This document shows, one piece after another, positions 6,335 to 7,281 of a DNA stretch of 7,281 bases. The translations under genes and the position numbers were made by a program. The first letter of the stretch is position 1. Every line of letters starts with the position of its first letter. The notes beneath the pieces were generated by a model. The model did not search any database. It was not told the DNA's origin and was given only the letters and a program-made list of their open reading frames with translations. This DNA is from CAZILN01 sp964540005 (GTDB taxonomy: Bacteria; Bacteroidota; Bacteroidia; Bacteroidales; SM23-62): positions 1-7,281 of the forward strand of contig CAZILN010000035.1 of assembly GCA_964540005.1 (NCBI GenBank), in the 5' to 3' direction.

Positions 6335-6956
6335 TCTTATCAACTATAAATTTTCTTCTTACCAGATCGAGCAGCAACAATACCGATTCATCCTCCATTT
6401 CCCAGTCAAAGTTTGATGTAATGTATTTATAAGCTTCATTGAAATTCGAAGCCTGGTTCAGCTGGATTATTGTTTCTTCAAAGATATCGGGATTACCCTT
6501 GAAAAGATCCCTGATCAGTTTGTATTTATCATTAATTCCAATAGCAGCTGCAATATCCTTGATAGGTTTGGATTGCAGTTTAGAAGAAAGGTCTTCTTTG
6601 CCGTTTTTCTGTGCCAGCCTTTCGTTTATAAAGCTTTTCCCGTCCCGGTATTTTTCAGCCAGGATTTCCGGGGATGGTTTTTTGTCTTTTTGTTGTAAGG
6701 GTTTCTTTTCAGGCGGCAGGGACTCGTCTTTTTTCCCGGGCTCGGGAGCAGCTTCCTGATCCTCGATGGAGTCCTGTTTCCCGGCTTCGTCTTCGTCTTT
6801 CAACACTTTGTCATCCCCTGTGTCTTCAACCTCGAGAACCATCTTGTAGAGCTCCCTGATCTGTTCGAGCAGTATATCCTTTTCAATGGCTGGTATGGAT
6901 TCAAGTTCATCCAGCCGGCTTTTTATATTGTTGAGCTCTTTTAGTATATTCAACAT
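6327..6956 (-). CDS. Conserved protein of unknown function, coiled coil plus helical C-terminal domain
   Basis: This 209-residue protein has three parts. An N-terminal amphipathic helix or coiled coil covers about 1-45. A low-complexity charged linker rich in Glu, Asp, Lys and Pro covers about 46-100. The C-terminal helical domain (about 125-205) contains IKDIAAAIGINDKYKLIRDL, then LNQASNFNEA and a tail with FDWEMEDESV and LLDLVRRKF. I recognise the C-terminal motif from uncharacterised Bacteroidota proteins but know no proven function. It has no signal peptide or membrane segment, so it is probably cytoplasmic. Its stop overlaps the rsmI start, so the two are co-transcribed and perhaps translationally coupled; a link to translation is only an inference from this. 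The ATG at 6954-6956 gives a complete N-terminal helix. A promoter candidate lies just upstream, in a palindrome shared with murF. Confidence 0.85.
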   Translation of the reverse strand: MLNILKELNNIKSRLDELESIPAIEKDILLEQIRELYKMVLEVEDTGDDKVLKDEDEAGKQDSIEDQEAAPEPGKKDESLPPEKKPLQQKDKKPSPEILAEKYRDGKSFINERLAQKNGKEDLSSKLQSKPIKDIAAAIGINDKYKLIRDLFKGNPDIFEETIIQLNQASNFNEAYKYITSNFDWEMEDESVLLLLDLVRRKFIVDKNG

Positions 6957-6971
6957 GGTTTCTTATTTTTG
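6940..6971 (+). promoter_or_regulatory. Candidate murF promoter
   Basis: TATTTTTG at 6964-6971 matches the Bacteroidota -7 consensus TAnnTTTG. TTTA at 6940-6943, 20 bases upstream, is an imperfect -33 element that lies inside the start of the divergent gene. Transcription would begin near 6977, giving a leader of about 65 nt before the murF ATG. Confidence 0.4.
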
Positions 6972-6983
6972 TTTGCAAAAATA
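6964..6983. repeat. Perfect palindrome joining two opposing -7-like elements
   Basis: TATTTTTG (6964-6971) and CAAAAATA (6976-6983) are exact reverse complements separated by TTTG. The palindrome sits in the 85-bp spacer between two divergent genes. It could be an operator as well as a pair of promoter elements. Confidence 0.7.
6976..6983 (-). promoter_or_regulatory. Candidate -7 element for the rsmI operon
   Basis: On the minus strand, 6983-6976 reads TATTTTTG, again a full match to TAnnTTTG. Transcription would start near 6970, about 14 nt before the ATG of the upstream operon gene. No good TTTG is seen at 19-21 bases upstream, so this assignment is weaker than the murF one. Confidence 0.35.
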
Positions 6984-7041
6984 AAGAATAAAGACAAACG
7001 GAGAAGCATTCAAGAAATTTTCCAGCAAGTAAATATACCTC

Positions 7042-7281
7042 ATGCTGAATTATTATATGCAGGATATTGCCACCATCGTAGACGGGAACCTCGTAGGGGA
7101 CGGTAAACAACTGGTAAGGCAGATTTCAATAGACAGCCGGACCATAGCTCCTGCCCCTGATGTATTGTTCCTTGCCCTGAAAGGCCTCAGGAATGATGGA
7201 CACAGCTTTATTGCTGAGCTGTATGATTCGGGAGTACGGAACTTCCTGCTTCAGCAGGCTCCTGAAGATCTTCAGAAATTT
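7042..7281 (+). CDS. murF: UDP-N-acetylmuramoyl-tripeptide--D-alanyl-D-alanine ligase, N-terminal part (3' end outside window)
   Basis: Eighty codons are visible before the window ends. They match the N-terminal UDP-binding domain of MurF, the cytoplasmic ligase that adds D-Ala-D-Ala to the UDP-MurNAc-tripeptide and so completes the peptidoglycan precursor. Signatures are ISIDSRTI (DSR at 31-33), LFLALKG at 42-48, NDGHSFI at 51-57 and LYDSGVRNFLL at 60-70. This form, with DGHxFI followed by LYxxGVRNF, is typical of the Bacteroidota protein in which MurF is fused to a C-terminal alanine racemase. Whether the racemase is present cannot be seen here. The ATG at 7042 gives the longest frame; the ATG at 7057 (residue 6) is also plausible. 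No Shine-Dalgarno sequence is evident. Confidence 0.85.
   Translation, partial: MLNYYMQDIATIVDGNLVGDGKQLVRQISIDSRTIAPAPDVLFLALKGLRNDGHSFIAELYDSGVRNFLLQQAPEDLQKF

Noticed and set aside
6439..6759. Plus-strand open frame of 106 codons rich in Ser, Phe and Leu.
   Set aside because: It is the shadow of the minus-strand gene whose conserved C-terminal domain is recognisable. Its composition follows from reading charged Glu/Lys codons in antisense.

Overview
The window looks like chromosomal core sequence from a member of the Bacteroidota, probably a Bacteroidales-like lineage. This rests on recognition of protein families, weak Shine-Dalgarno sequences, candidate promoters of the TAnnTTTG type, a short RsmI, a biotinyl protein of the free-standing Bacteroidota type and a MurF of the type seen in that phylum. 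No database search was possible. There are no rRNA, tRNA, CRISPR or insertion-sequence features.

Layout, left to right. (1) The 3' end of a biotin carboxyl carrier protein (+) meets ispE (-) across a striking 13-bp tandem repeat that folds into a hairpin between the two stop codons. (2) A 239-bp divergent spacer separates ispE from dnaB (+), the replicative helicase. (3) dnaB converges on a YjjG-like HAD phosphatase (-) with only 29 bp between them. (4) An AT-rich 65-bp spacer separates the phosphatase from rmuC (+), which has a non-ATG start. (5) rmuC converges on a small secreted protein (-) with repeated Trp-Met motifs; an inverted repeat lies between them. (6) A 159-bp spacer holds what may be the 3' remnant of another gene. 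(7) rsmI (-) overlaps the end of an upstream conserved gene of unknown function (-), a likely two-gene operon. (8) Divergent from that operon, the 5' end of murF (+) runs off the window. The last spacer holds a perfect palindrome made of two opposing TAnnTTTG -7-like elements.

The genes are mostly housekeeping: biotin-dependent carboxylation, isoprenoid precursor synthesis by the MEP pathway, DNA replication, DNA maintenance, nucleotide or phosphate-ester clean-up, 16S rRNA methylation and peptidoglycan synthesis. They do not form one pathway. I see no convincing defence, mobile or secondary-metabolite system. The least explained elements are the Trp-Met repeat secreted protein, the protein upstream of rsmI, the GATC-rich tandem repeat and the coding-like fragment before rsmI.
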